DNA of 64,000 bases from Ophiura sarsii (lineage: Eukaryota; Echinodermata; Ophiuroidea; Amphilepidida; Ophiuridae): positions 1 through 64,000 of the forward strand of contig CM069444.1 in assembly GCA_035610835.1 (NCBI GenBank), written 5' to 3'. Below the pieces are notes generated by a model. That model did not search any database, had not been told where the DNA came from, and saw only the letters and a list, made by a program, of their open reading frames with translations. Shown piece by piece: positions 1 through 10,645 of the stretch; within the stretch, counting starts at the first letter, position 1, and every line of letters starts with the position of its first letter. A program made the position numbers and the translations under genes.

Positions 1-477
1 GAAAATACACCTATTTTTTTGCAAATTTTCGCGAAAATTCAATCCTCAGTGCCGGATAGGCAACCAATGCAATTCCTGGAGCAATGGTTTCGCGCCGTTC
101 GTCTGCCGACATGGTAAATAAGACACGCGCGCAGCGCGATTTCGCAGTGTTTGTAAACGCTTAGTCTCCGTGGTAGACAAACCGCTAAGCAATGAGTTTC
201 CATATTCCAACTGGGCCGTGGGATAAAATCAAAGATCTCACTCGTGTGCACAAGTAGATTTATCCATAACGACGGACTTGATCCATCGTCATGTTATCCC
301 CCCCCCCCCCCCCACACAACAATAGCGTTTATTTTTACGGACCCCCCCCCCCCCCCTTGCTCAGATGTTGATTAGTTTTTACCCCCTTTACCCCCCCCCC
401 CCCCCCCCCCAACACACACAAGTATGTACTTGCAAACCTTAAATATGTTTAATAATTAAGGCCTCATAAAGCTTTAA
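1..477. other. No gene seen; C-rich homopolymer tracts
   Basis: No convincing coding region. Three long C runs lie near 299-313, 341-357 and 392-410, separated by short AT-rich pieces. The inverted partner of this stretch would lie beyond base 64000 and cannot be examined. Confidence 0.5.
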
Positions 478-690
478 GGTCTTTAGTATGAATCATTGCA
501 TGCCTGATGGCGTTACAATTGAAATAGTGAAACCTAACATTGATAAAATGATCTATCTTAGGTTTGAAATATTCCATGTCTGGTCTTATTACTTGATTCA
601 GAGAAACTCTTATCACAGTATAAACAATGGTATAGTTTCTCTTTAGTATGAATCCTTACATTCCTGATCAATATTTTTCCGTCCAAAAGT
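478..690 (-). pseudogene. Decayed C2H2 finger remnant of the ZNF1 family
   Basis: Read on the minus strand, this gives a recognisable finger: an IHTKEK linker, then CLYCDKSF, SSNKTRH and a broken second histidine region. A second, worse fragment follows, ending in AIRHAMIHTKD. The words match the ZNF1 consensus (CDKSF, NKT.H, TKEKP). Stops and lost cysteines interrupt the reading. It is probably a scrap of another ZNF1-type array. Its mirror copy would lie outside the window. Confidence 0.75.
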
Positions 691-1045
691 ATCATGAGAG
701 TCGCATTTTCAACAAGAATCAGTTAGCATGGTTGTAGTAATAGTCTTGTGAACATGACTTCAAAGCGCATCTTCGAGAAGATTGTTAACGGTAGCCTATA
801 TTTTCGCAAATAATACATTCGGTGTTGAAATTAAAAGTGAGTTGCGCCTCGCTCTTAAAATACAATGTTCATTAATCTTTCAAATTAAACTCCTCACAAC
901 AAGCATCGAAACACTTTAAAATGATCCAATTAAATATATAACGGCTCGAAAGGGTATGCATTAATCGATGCATATAACCAAGTGCATAATTTTGTTCTGC
1001 GTATTTTGACACCTCGATCGTTGAGATACGATGTTGCCGAGCAGA

Positions 1046-1195
1046 GTTATTGTCATTTCAATGATCGTGGGTCCAGTTTCAAAAATGACGCTCATCCCTA
1101 TCGAAAAGCACGAATCTGATCATTAATGCAAACCTCTCTCTATAGGATGATTGTAACTTTCAAAACTGGACCCACGACCATTGAAATGACTATAA
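1046..1195. repeat. Short foldback repeat (MITE-like hairpin)
   Basis: The words GTCATTTCAATGATCGTGGG at the left and their imperfect reverse complement near 1170-1190 form arms of about 60 bp around a short loop. Both ends share the phrase gggtccagttt. No coding potential. Probably a small nonautonomous element; its family is unknown. Confidence 0.6.
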
Positions 1196-1664
1196 CTAAA
1201 CCTATTCAATCTCAATAGAAAAATGTTATTTTGCATAATCATAACAAAGTGTATGACTTTCTGTTGTTGAGCACTTTATGTCTACAAATTAAAATATCAT
1301 ACATGTACTTACAATACTGTTGACCAGTTGTAATCAAATTATGCAGCTAGTATGGGATGAGGCCTACAACTTTAGAAGATCCTAGGTAGATAGCTAGGTG
1401 ACTGGTTGCTGTCTTGATGCAATATGTTATAATGAAGCAAATTTGCAACTGGCATAGAATACACGTACACGTATGCAAAGTGAGGTATACAGATCAAGTG
1501 ATTGACCAATGTTTAATCAGGGTTGGTTGGACTTTGGAATTCAATGGTTGAACTTTGCTCAAGAGATGTATTTTGTTTGTTTGTAATGAGTAGGTCATTG
1601 TATACATTGTATATAGTGATATCATTGAGCTCATTTGCGTACCACACCATGTGTCTACCTGTAA

Positions 1665-2207
1665 TAAAGTGCTCAACAAAAGACCTTTGTTTAGGTCCTT
1701 TAAAGTAACTTCCGAATATTTTTGACCAAACAAACTCGATAGACATTTGGATGAATCTTTCCGGCACAATTTGATACCAACATTGCCACCGAACAACAAA
1801 GATAAACCATGATTAGCACCATTTAAAGAAAATTAGTCACTTTTCAAAAATCACATTTTCAATACACTATACGCGGGAAGAAAAGACCACATTTTACCTG
1901 TTCATAATCAAATAGCCCGCACGACGTGATCAATATCCATTTCATTCCCGGCCATTCAAGTGCCACGCAGAGCATTTTCTCGCGGCTTGCGTGCGTTGAA
2001 AATGTGACTTTTGAAAAGTGACTAATTTTCTTCAAATGGTGCTAATCATGGTTTAGCTTTGTTGTTAGGGGGCAACTTTGGTATCAAATTGTGCCGGAAA
2101 GATTCATCCAAATGTCTATCTAGTCTGTTTAATCATAAAAATATCGGAAGTTACTCTAAAGGACCTAAACAAAGTATATGACTTTCTTTTGTTGAGCACT
2201 TTATTAC
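1665..2207. repeat. Foldback element with about 210-bp arms
   Basis: Bases of about 1667-1880 are repeated in reverse complement at about 1985-2205, including agtgctcaacaaaag at one end and cttttgttgagcact at the other. The loop is about 105 bp. A fragment of the same end (ttgttgagcacttta) lies near 1265. There are no coding features, so it is a nonautonomous foldback or MITE. Confidence 0.7.
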
Positions 2208-2216
2208 CCGTACTAT

Positions 2217-2312
2217 GCAGTTTTGCCAACTATACAAGGTGCCAGGGCCGGTCAGGGACCCCAATGCAGTTTTGCCAACTATACAAGGTGCAAGGGCCGG
2301 TCAGGGACCCCA
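2217..2312 (+). repeat. Tandem duplication, 48-bp unit, two copies
   Basis: A 48-bp unit beginning gcagttttgccaactatac occurs twice in direct succession with one substitution (ggtgcc versus ggtgca). Confidence 0.85.
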
Positions 2313-2394
2313 AAGTCAACCCAATTTTCCACTCACCTGAGTTTGCTGAAAAAGCACCCAATTAGGCGGGAAAACCCCAAACCCTGTTGTATGG

Positions 2395-2620
2395 GCAGAC
2401 TGTGATTACCCAGAAATGACAAATGGACTTGATAGATAAATGCAAGTTGACAACATGTCGGCAAAGATCACCCTGGGTTGACTATTTTCAAATAATTTAA
2501 GATCTGATATGCAGACTGTGAGTACTCAGTGTTGACAAATGAACTTAATTGACTTAACTTCAAGTTGACAGTGTGTCACCAAAGATCACCCTGGGGTGAC
2601 TATGTTCAAATAATCCCCTC
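2395..2620 (+). repeat. Imperfect tandem repeat, unit about 115 bp, two copies
   Basis: Two successive units each begin cagactgtga and later contain caaagatcaccctggg and ttcaaataat. They have diverged considerably. Confidence 0.65.
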
Positions 2621-3034
2621 CCTTGTAAACGTAAGACTTATTGCGAACAGTAAACATTATATAAACAAGTGTTCGCGACCGTCCTGAAAACTTCTAAGTT
2701 GACTATTGTCGTCCACCCAGGGTTGGTCCCTGGGAGAAAAGTCATGTGGGTCTTTCCATCGCTGCATTAAACCAAAGACAAAATCCAGGTAACTATTATC
2801 TTGTGTTGTGAACAAAAGATCAATTTCAAATTATTTGATTACCAACCCAGAATTGAACTTTCACTCTAATAAAAGACAAATTTTGTTTATCAACACCAGG
2901 CCCTTAAAAAACCAACTATAGACATGATAATGTGTGAATTATGACACTGACAATCAAATAATTGTCAAATATTAATTGATATTTATTAAATTTATTCCAC
3001 ATTAATATCATAAAACTTAACTCAACACTAGTTG

Positions 3035-3235
3035 TGAAATATATACACTGGTATGGTGTGTCGTTGCTATGGATAATTTCAGGAAACTCTTTGGCAATAA
3101 TGACATTGGAATGGATTTTTTTCTTCTTTTGTATGGATTCTTTCATGTGCAGATGTGTAGTCATACCACTGCGTTATAAAAACAGATGTCACAATATCTA
3201 CACTGGTAATACTGGTATGGTATCATATTGGTATG
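3035..3235 (-). pseudogene. Decayed C2H2 finger remnant (left copy)
   Basis: On the minus strand this reads a zinc-finger start CRYCDICF followed, after a frameshift, by a TTHL / IQKKKK-like linker and a second damaged finger (CHYCQ in another frame). It mirrors 63470-63665. The left copy has about 8 extra bases (ttcatgtg) in the first histidine region compared with the right copy. It is not a functional gene. Confidence 0.65.
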
Positions 3236-4351
3236 GTACCTTTTATGAAGAATCCTACTTAAAAAATAGTGGCTACATTGTTGACCAGTCGCGTCAAAAA
3301 GGACATGTTGTCGGCAAACACAGTTTTGAGATAGAGAGCAATATATTTGGTGAAACATAAAGAAAATAATTATATAGACCCCGGACCTGGACCGAATAGA
3401 CGGAACCAAGAGGAGAACTTTTATATGCACAATAATGTCTGACTGGTCTAAAATTCATAAAATATTTAACTGATTGTCATAAACGTCATGATGAGGATGA
3501 AACAATTTCGAGAACATTTCCCATTCTGCTTCGACCCGTTCAGTGGCGTAACCAGGAGGTGGGGTGGGGTGTGGTGGAGTGGAGTGGGGTGTTGTTTGGG
3601 GGGATCCTTCATCCCATGTTATACATGTAGGCTTGCGCCTATTTACAATAAACGGGAGGTAAGCAGAAAATTGGGTTCTCGAAAGTGTATTTTAACCAAA
3701 ATTAGGTTCTCGAAAGTGTATAAACTTCGGATTGGAAATTACACCTTCTATAAACCATCAAAGAATTTAAGGGGGCATTTTCAAATACCAAAAACATTTC
3801 TGATTTAATCAATACCACCCATATACTTCGAGAAAAGGCACCCCAAAAGGCGGCACAGAGACGTATATCGCTATTGTGATAAGTCCCCCGGCCCCACACC
3901 ATGATTCCCCCCAAATGAAATTACAAACTCGATGTAAACCTTTGTATACTAAAACAAATAGTCAGATATGGACAACACGGGTGATTACGAGTGCTTCCCC
4001 CGGTAGCAGAGTCTCGAGTCTCGGGTCTCGGCTCGTAGGACGATAGTAAGCGACTGCGCGGAGCAATTGGCGATGATCGAGTGATTTCATGCATTTTAGA
4101 ACATGCGGTATAACATATCGGAGTGATGTTTGCGGTGTTAAAGTGGAGCTTGGTTGGCGGTATCAAGGAGTTATGTGGTACAGTAGGCCTAAAGGTCGTA
4201 TTTTGTTGATTGTAAACAGATGTACACTGTGACGCACCCATGTAAAGTGACGGACCTTTACGCACCCTCCGTCATTTTTTTGACGGACCAAAGGCTGCCA
4301 CTGACGTACCCTCCGTCAAGAATTATTGGTAAACGACGCACCTCTCCCGGG
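3236..4351. other. No gene seen; highly conserved arm segment
   Basis: The open frames here are short and match no family I know. Against 62350-63469 the sequence is almost identical: one 3-base indel near 3556 (ggaggtgg versus ggtgg) and very few substitutions. A hAT-like end word, cagtggcgtaaccagg, occurs at 3541. Confidence 0.6.
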
Positions 4352-4879
4352 CAGGGGTAGCACTGGCTCAAAAATGTGAGGAGTCCCATTTGCATTTTTC
4401 AGGACCCTTTAAGGACTGCAAAAACTAAATTTAAGGGGTCCCCCAGAAATATAAGGGGTCCTGAAGTTTGAGCCTTTGAAAATGGTCAAACAGTCGCTAA
4501 CACAGATACGCACACTAGCGTAAGATCATGTAACTCATATACCTATGTCGTGTCCATGTTAATCAGTAGAATATACTTATATATAGAATGTTTTGGAAAT
4601 CGCTTGAAACTTTTGCGGAAGCAATTCGGAAGCGATTTAGTGTGTTTAACAACTTTTAAAAATACAGGATTTGCATTGTATTTACCTTTTACGGACATTA
4701 ATAAATTTAAAATGTAGGCACAGGTTTCCACGTCCATACATCGTCAAATTTAAGGGGTCCCTTTATTTTCGATTGGGACCCGTTAGTGAAGTTCAATATG
4801 TAAACTTACGCGTCCATTATCGTCCAACAAGAAAATAAGGGGTCCTAGGACGCGAGGACGCGCAAGAACGCGAGCCCTG
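4352..4879. mobile_element. Nonautonomous hAT-like element, left arm only
   Basis: The element starts CAGGGGTAGCACTGG and ends GCGAGCCCTG. It is flanked on both sides by the 8-bp target duplication CTCCCGGG (4344-4351 and 4880-4887). The right arm near 62340 shows a single CTCCCGGG, the empty site. An 8-bp duplication with CAGGG/CCCTG ends is typical of hAT transposons. At 528 bp with no transposase, it must have been moved by another copy. Confidence 0.88.
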
Positions 4880-4887
4880 CTCCCGGG

Positions 4888-5257
4888 GGTCGTATAGTGC
4901 GTCTTACAACTGATAGGTGTAACACTGGTGAAGGGCAATCGTACAAGTAGAAGTTGCATCCTTAGGAGTAAACCTGTAAGTGGCACAACGTCGATTCGGG
5001 TAGTTTTGATAAATTGACAAATCCAAATCAGATAAAATAAACGGCATCTGAAAGCTGAGTGTTTTCCCTTTCCGTGTGTATAAATATATTAAACCAAGCT
5101 TTGGCCTTCATGGTCAACCAGTTGCGCAAACATGTGCACAATTTTGTTAGAAACACCCGGTACACTGGGTAAAACACGCAGACCATAATAGTACATTGCT
5201 CACGAAGTGAATCTGGCCTTCATTAAATCTTGGTTGATGGAAGGAAAATAAATCACC
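4888..5257. other. No gene seen; shared arm sequence
   Basis: Pairs with about 61975-62338 at roughly 98% by eye. No coding or RNA feature recognised. Confidence 0.5.
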
Positions 5258-5372
5258 TTAGAAAAAAAATGTTGTCTCCTTTGGCTTTGAAAAAGAAATG
5301 TTGCCTCCTTTGGCTTTGAAAAAAAATGTTGCCTCCTTTGGCTATGAAAAAAAAATGTGCCTCTACTGGCAA
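5258..5372 (+). repeat. Tandem repeat, unit about 30 bp, four copies
   Basis: Four copies of a unit like aaaaaatgttgcctcctttg with variable A runs. The mirror array is at about 61860-61975. A G/C homopolymer follows at 5441-5461. Confidence 0.75.
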
Positions 5373-5559
5373 TTTTTGTGTGTGTGTGTTAAACCCTGGT
5401 GGAGAAAAAAAATCAGCCTGACCCTTATCTTCCATGACCACCCCCCCCCCCCCCCCCCCCCGGATGCGATCTTTATTACCGTAAACAACATTTGATACCT
5501 GACGGAGTAAAGTGCATAGCACATGTACATTGTACAGCAATACATTTATCGGATATATA

Positions 5560-7065
5560 ATGGTGCGTCCCTTATCTCCTGACTGAGAGACGGTCTTATC
5601 ACAGAATGAACATTGGTAAGGCCAGTCTGTTTAGTATGACTCCTTTCATAGCTAGTCTTGTTACTCGAATTAGAGAAACCCTTATGACAGTATGTATAGG
5701 CCAAAAAAAAAATTGTTTGGTTGCCCTTTCCCGACCGACCGTAAATATTGAAAAATCTCAGTCGCGTTTTTTCAAATAGATTTAAAAAAAAAAAAAAAAA
5801 AAATGATTTCATGAATATAAATGCTTACAAGATGGTGAATTACGGTTGCTGATCATTTAAAATGTATTGCAGACACATATTCTTAGGCCATACATATTTT
5901 ATTCCTCTCTAGGAGCTTCTAGGCTGATGCTGAAAGAGCAGGTACCACCCCGGGCAGGTACACGACAATCGTAAACATAACACCTCACCTCACATGTTTC
6001 GCTCGATCACCTTAGTGTGTTCCTATGCTATTGTGCATGAAGGTTTCCAAGAAAATATTGAATACAATATTAACATTAAAACTTATACTTTGGTTTTTAT
6101 TCCATCATAGAAATATTAATATATTATTTTATTTAAATGGAATGCGAACATAGAAAGTGCAATGCGCGCACTTCACATGAGGTTGAGCTCGCGTAAAGTA
6201 CGCCTGCTCAACCTCACCCCAAAACGGTCCCCTGGATCTCCGTTGTGCGCACTACGTCATCTCGACCTCAAGGCTCTGATTGGTTGGTGCTCAATCGTGA
6301 GAACTGAAAAACTCATGAGCTTTTCCACGCACCATCACGCGTCGGTGGTTATGGCGCAGCAGGAGCACTGCGTTGGTGGATACGGCGCAGCGTGACGATC
6401 GTTAAAAAGGCTTCAGTTTAAATTTGACCAATCAGGTGCTTTGGTGTTGTTGGTTGGCAGTATTTTGTGAGTTCAAGCATGCGTGCGCAGCCTGATCGAA
6501 GTGCGCCCACGTATGTCGAACTGTGGCCAGGAGATTATGTGCCGTAGGTCCATTGATTCAACATTTTGACGAAGCAGATATTTTTCAAATTAAATATTTT
6601 ATATATTTCAAAACACCATATGCACTACATCAAGTTTGTAGATATCTGATTTGTCTGAGTGTGAATTGTTTGAGTAAGAAAAGATTGGTAATGTATGTAA
6701 AAATCATGCAAAATCCCTTTCATCTTCCATTTTACATTTGTAAAAACACTTATATTTCGAAATAAAAACATCAAATTCACTTGAAAGTTTATTTTTGGCA
6801 TTCTTTGACATCTAAAAAAAAAAATCGACCTACCGACCCCAAAAAAAATTGAGGTGAAAGGGCAACCAAACATTTTTTTTTTTTTTTTTTTTTGCCTAAT
6901 AGTTGGTTTATTTGGTATTGGTATGAATCTTTTCTTCATGGGTAGTCTTTGAAACCAACAGAGAAAACTGTTGTCATAATACAAACATGTGTACATGATT
7001 TCGAGTATGAATCCGATGATGTATTGTTATACTTGAACAAGCAAACCTCTTTTTTAGTGTGAACA
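5560..7065 (-). pseudogene. Decayed 3' fingers of left ZNF1, split by a MITE
   Basis: Beyond the ZNF1 stop (7066), the minus strand still shows finger words: a stopped finger, a frameshifted TCLYYDNSF stretch, then YCHKGFSNSSNKTSYERSHTK near 5620-5690, then SVIRPSLSQE. Cysteines and histidines are lost and stops are present. The remnant is cut by the insertion at 5699-6896. The intact-site version lies at 61422-61715. It shows the finger array was once longer by about three fingers. Confidence 0.8.
5699..6896. mobile_element. 1.2 kb TA-flanked MITE, left arm only
   Basis: The ends begin GGCC or GGC followed by an A run and TGTTTGGTTGCCC, as inverted repeats of about 35 bp, flanked by TA (5697-5698 and 6897-6898). 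The right arm has one uninterrupted TA at the matching point (near 61590), so the empty site is visible. There is no transposase. A TA duplication suggests Tc1/mariner-type mobilisation; the superfamily is not proven. The interior is GC-richer near 6180-6500 with no gene recognised. Confidence 0.88.
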
Positions 7066-8505
7066 TTAGTACGGTTTCTCTTTCGTATGAATCCGCTCAT
7101 GTGTGTTCTTATTACTTGAGTCAGAGAATCTCTTGTCACAGTATGCACAATGGTATGGTTTTTCTTTCGTATGAATCCTTTCATGCTTTTTCTTATTAAA
7201 CACCTGAGAAAAACGCTTGTCACAATACGAACATTGGTAGGGTTTCTCTTTAGTATGAATTCTCTCATGACTGGTCTTATCATTCGAATTAGGAAAACTC
7301 TTGTCACAGTATGAACATTTGTATGGTTTTTCTTTCGTATGAACCCTTTCATGCCTAGTCTTATTAACCAACTGAGAAAAACTCTTGTTACAATACGAAC
7401 ATGTGTATGGTTTCTCTTTAGTATGAATCCTTTCATGGGCGATCTTATGACTTAATTGAGAGAAAGTCTTGTCACAGTGTGAACATTGGTATGGTTTCTT
7501 TTTGGTATGAATCCTTTCATGACTGGTTTTATCACCCGAACGAGAAAAACTCATTTCACAATATGAACATTGGTGGGTTTTTTCTTTGGTATGAACCCTT
7601 TCATGCCTAGTCTTGTTAATCAACTGAGAAAAACTCTTGTCACAATACGAACATTGGTAGGGTTTCTCTTTCGTATGAATCCTCTCATGAATGGTCTTGT
7701 AATTCAAATAAGAAAAACTCTTGTCACAGTATGAACATTGGTATGGTTTTTCTTTGGTATGAACCATTTCATGCCTAATCATGTTAATCAACTTAGTAAA
7801 ACTCTTGTCACAATACGAACATGTGTATGGTTTCTCTTTAGTATGAATCCTTTCATGTTTGATTTTGTTACTTAAATGAGAGAAACTCTTGTCACAGTGT
7901 GAACATTGGTATGGTTTCTCTTTAGTATGAATCCTCTCATGGCTGGTCTTATTACTTAAATGAGAGAAACTCCTGTCACAGTATGAACATTGATATGGTT
8001 TCTCTTTGGTATGAATCCTTTCATGGCTGGTCTTATTCCCCGAACTAGAAAAACTCTTGTCACAGTATGAACATTGGTATTGTAGTTTCTCTTTGGTATG
8101 AATCCTTTCATGGCTAGTATGTTCATTCGAACGAGAAAAGGTATTGTCACAGTTATAACATCGGTGTGGTTTTTCTTGGGTATGAATTCTTTCATGACAG
8201 ATTTTAGTATTTAACAAAGTGAAACCCCTGTTACAATATGCACATTGGTGTGGTTTCTTCCTGGTATGAATCCTTTCATGTCTGGTCTTTTCAGCTGGAA
8301 TAGAGAAATTATTATCCCAGTTTATATCCCATAGTGTTGTATTCCTGCTGTGGTGACCAAAATGCTTCTTACTTAGCGTGGATGAACACCAATGCATTCC
8401 ATGATGACGCACATGTTTTTGATATCGATCAAATTTATCAAACACAGAATGCTTGCAATACCTGCACACAAAAGGCATTGACATGATCGCACATTTGGTT
8501 TCCAT
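7066..8505 (-). CDS. C2H2 zinc-finger protein ZNF1, left copy
   Basis: A 479-residue open frame. Residues 12-35 form an atypical first finger (C-x2-C-x13-H). After a finger-poor stretch, 14 regular C2H2 fingers run from about residue 86 to the end, joined by TKEKPY-type linkers (usual TGEKP with Lys for Gly). Nearly every finger has Lys where the helix Leu normally sits (CDKSFS...NKT.HERIH). The family is known as nuclear nucleic-acid-binding proteins; no KRAB, BTB or other effector domain is visible, so the target and role are unknown. The frame ends exactly at a linker (TKEKPY then stop), and decayed fingers follow downstream. An intron acceptor (pyrimidine tract, ttttgtag) lies about 40 bp upstream of the ATG, so this is probably the last exon and earlier exons are unidentified. 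The right copy differs at about 22 residues. Confidence 0.85.
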   Translation of the reverse strand: METKCAIMSMPFVCRYCKHSVFDKFDRYQKHVRHHGMHWCSSTLSKKHFGHHSRNTTLWDINWDNNFSIPAEKTRHERIHTRKKPHQCAYCNRGFTLLNTKICHERIHTQEKPHRCYNCDNTFSRSNEHTSHERIHTKEKLQYQCSYCDKSFSSSGNKTSHERIHTKEKPYQCSYCDRSFSHLSNKTSHERIHTKEKPYQCSHCDKSFSHLSNKIKHERIHTKEKPYTCSYCDKSFTKLINMIRHEMVHTKEKPYQCSYCDKSFSYLNYKTIHERIHTKEKPYQCSYCDKSFSQLINKTRHERVHTKEKTHQCSYCEMSFSRSGDKTSHERIHTKKKPYQCSHCDKTFSQLSHKIAHERIHTKEKPYTCSYCNKSFSQLVNKTRHERVHTKEKPYKCSYCDKSFPNSNDKTSHERIHTKEKPYQCSYCDKRFSQVFNKKKHERIHTKEKPYHCAYCDKRFSDSSNKNTHERIHTKEKPY

Positions 8506-8937
8506 GACATGCTGATTGCCCGGCTGATTGCAACATATCTACAAAATACAGAAAGAAATTGGATTATATTAGTTTACCGGTTGCTGTATAAACACAAAAA
8601 AGAATGCTCCTGCACTCCCGGCCTGCACTATGACGCCTATAATTGGCGATTGTATGGACAATTAATTATTTCAAACATTACAGCGTAGCGTAAGAAGATT
8701 TCTTAAGCAATACTACTGCAGCATCCTTCACTTCCACCACTTATAACCACTGATTCCTGTCACTGCAGTGGCTGCTGGTTCCCATTGCATGTTGTTTAAA
8801 AACGGTCTTAAGAAAATCCTGCTGCCAGTAGTATAATCTATTGATGACTCTTCAATGCAGTCCTCTCTTGTTTTTCTTACACTAGACCCTATATTTTTAA
8901 TAACACATTTTAGTTAAGATTCAATCTGTTTTCATAT
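8506..8937. other. 5' flank of left ZNF1; probable intron
   Basis: On the minus strand a splice-acceptor-like tract (ctttctgtattttgtag) ends at about 8538. The last exon would then include about 33 bases before the ATG. The right arm has the same acceptor, but its segment between acceptor and ATG is about 20 bases shorter. No upstream exon was recognised. Confidence 0.45.
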
Positions 8938-9340
8938 TTAAAGGCATATTATGTGATCTTTTCCAAGTAACGCCTTCTATCGTTGATTTTTACTATGAAA
9001 GCAGATTTTCTTGCAGATTTGCATTTTTGATCATAAATCATAAAGATCTTCTATAGTTACAGATTGATACGATTCCTAATTACTTCAAAATCATGGTTTG
9101 AAAAATAGATTGTACCGAGAGGTTGAGGCCTACAATCTATTTTTTTTAAATTTTACTCTAAATTCACTCTTTAACTATGATTTTGAGGCTATTAGGAATC
9201 GTATCGCTCTGTAACTTGGAATATATTTATTTTCAGATTTATGATCAGAAAAGTAAATCTGCAAGAAAATCTGCTTCCAATTTTTTTTTCGAGGATTGAG
9301 GGCGTCCCCTGGAAAAGAACACATAATATACTTTTATTGG
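8938..9340. mobile_element. Hairpin MITE P (left copy)
   Basis: The ends are aaggcatattatgtgatc and its imperfect complement cacataatatactttta. The two halves are inverted over nearly their whole length (tgattcctaatt... versus ...ttaggaatcg), with the turn near 9130. It is present at the same place in the right arm (59215-59582), so it is older than the arm split. Confidence 0.8.
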
Positions 9341-9938
9341 CATTATGAAGGCGGAAGTCAGACGGTCAAGCTGTTAATAACTTTGTTACTTTACTAATTA
9401 TTTTGTTTTGGGAAACATTCCTGTTTGTACTGTAAATGGTGCTTTTGGAATAAAACGAGATTACATCACTTTGTGACGGTGCAGTCATACCTCCCCTCCT
9501 AAAATATTTGGACCCCCAACCCGTACCAAAGGAAATGACAGCCCCTAAATAAATACCCATTGTAAATTAGTAATCCTCGACAGTCGACATCAAAAATCAG
9601 CTCTCCACAGTATTTTTATATTTAACCATTCCAAGTGCTAAAAAGCTTACCAAAGTAACCTACTATGAGATGACTTGAGCGTGAGACCGTTCACTTTATA
9701 TCCCAAATACTTCCCGGATCACTTTATCCGCTGTCCCAGATAATCTATATCTTTGGAAGATTCTGTAGATTCTGTAATTATGTAGATTTTGATCATTTGA
9801 TGTATGTTCAAAACGTGAGTTACTTTTTACCTGCGAGTATCGATGTCACGGCTTCGAAATCAAAATATTGATAAAAGGTCGCAATGCCTCGTATTGTATC
9901 GTCAGTGACGCGTTGACGTTTAAGACCCCCTAGCTTAC
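9341..9938. other. No gene seen; diverged arm segment
   Basis: Pairs with about 58608-59214 but with visible substitutions and small indels (for example near 9418-9440 and 9485), clearly more diverged than the outer arm. No gene recognised. Confidence 0.5.
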
Positions 9939-10176
9939 TACACTAGTAACCAAAAGTATTAAGACACCTTGCAAGCTGCAAATTAAAGGGCATTAAGAGA
10001 CAGACGACGGTGGCTACGAACGGCCGTTAATTTTGAATTTCCGTTGGTTTCAATGTAACAATGGATTTTGATTATATGACCCCATAAAATTCATCATAGG
10101 TTAGGGGGCTGGCATTTTCTTCAGAAGGGGGTGGGTCCCAAATATACTGGGGGGGGGGGGGGGGGGGGGTCATAGT

Positions 10177-10398
10177 TGTTGGGATTTTATGAATCCTCAT
10201 TTAGGATATTCAATGTAATGTGGCAACCCCATTGTTAGACCTGGCAATAAGGCAACCTTGCCTTTCCCTCTCTCTCCATCATGGCGATTCCTAGATAAGT
10301 TCGCTACAATAATACCACTTGTTATTAAAGCTACAATAGTACTCGAAATACATCATTGTCTGAGTAATGAATACTATGAGCAATAGCATAACGAAACA
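10177..10398 (+). repeat. 5' LTR
   Basis: 222 bp, starting TGTTGGGATT and ending AACGAAACA. It matches 15178-15399 base for base as far as I can read. Confidence 0.95.
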
Positions 10399-10416
10399 TG
10401 GTGTCAGATGTATCTA
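10399..10416 (+). promoter_or_regulatory. Candidate tRNA primer-binding site
   Basis: TGGTGTCAGATG starts directly after the 5' LTR. TGG at this place is the expected complement of a tRNA CCA end. The priming tRNA was not identified with certainty. Confidence 0.65.
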
Positions 10417-10645
10417 AACAAGAACCCTGACGAGATCAGAAAGTGGTAAACATCCTCCTGAAATGCTGCCTAAAATAGAATAACTTTCGGAAAATAATAA
10501 GCTTACTGAACTGTGTTGACTTGACGGACTAAACTCTAACAAAGTAACCTATAGTTTGACATGCAGGCATAAAAACCCTACTGATTCGGTAATTCAAAAG
10601 CTTATTGAACAATAACTACGTACAACGTGGAAAGATTAGCAAAAT

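Noticed and set aside
6162..6395. 77-codon frame in the MITE at 5699-6896
   Set aside because: No domain; lies in a nonautonomous element absent from the other arm.
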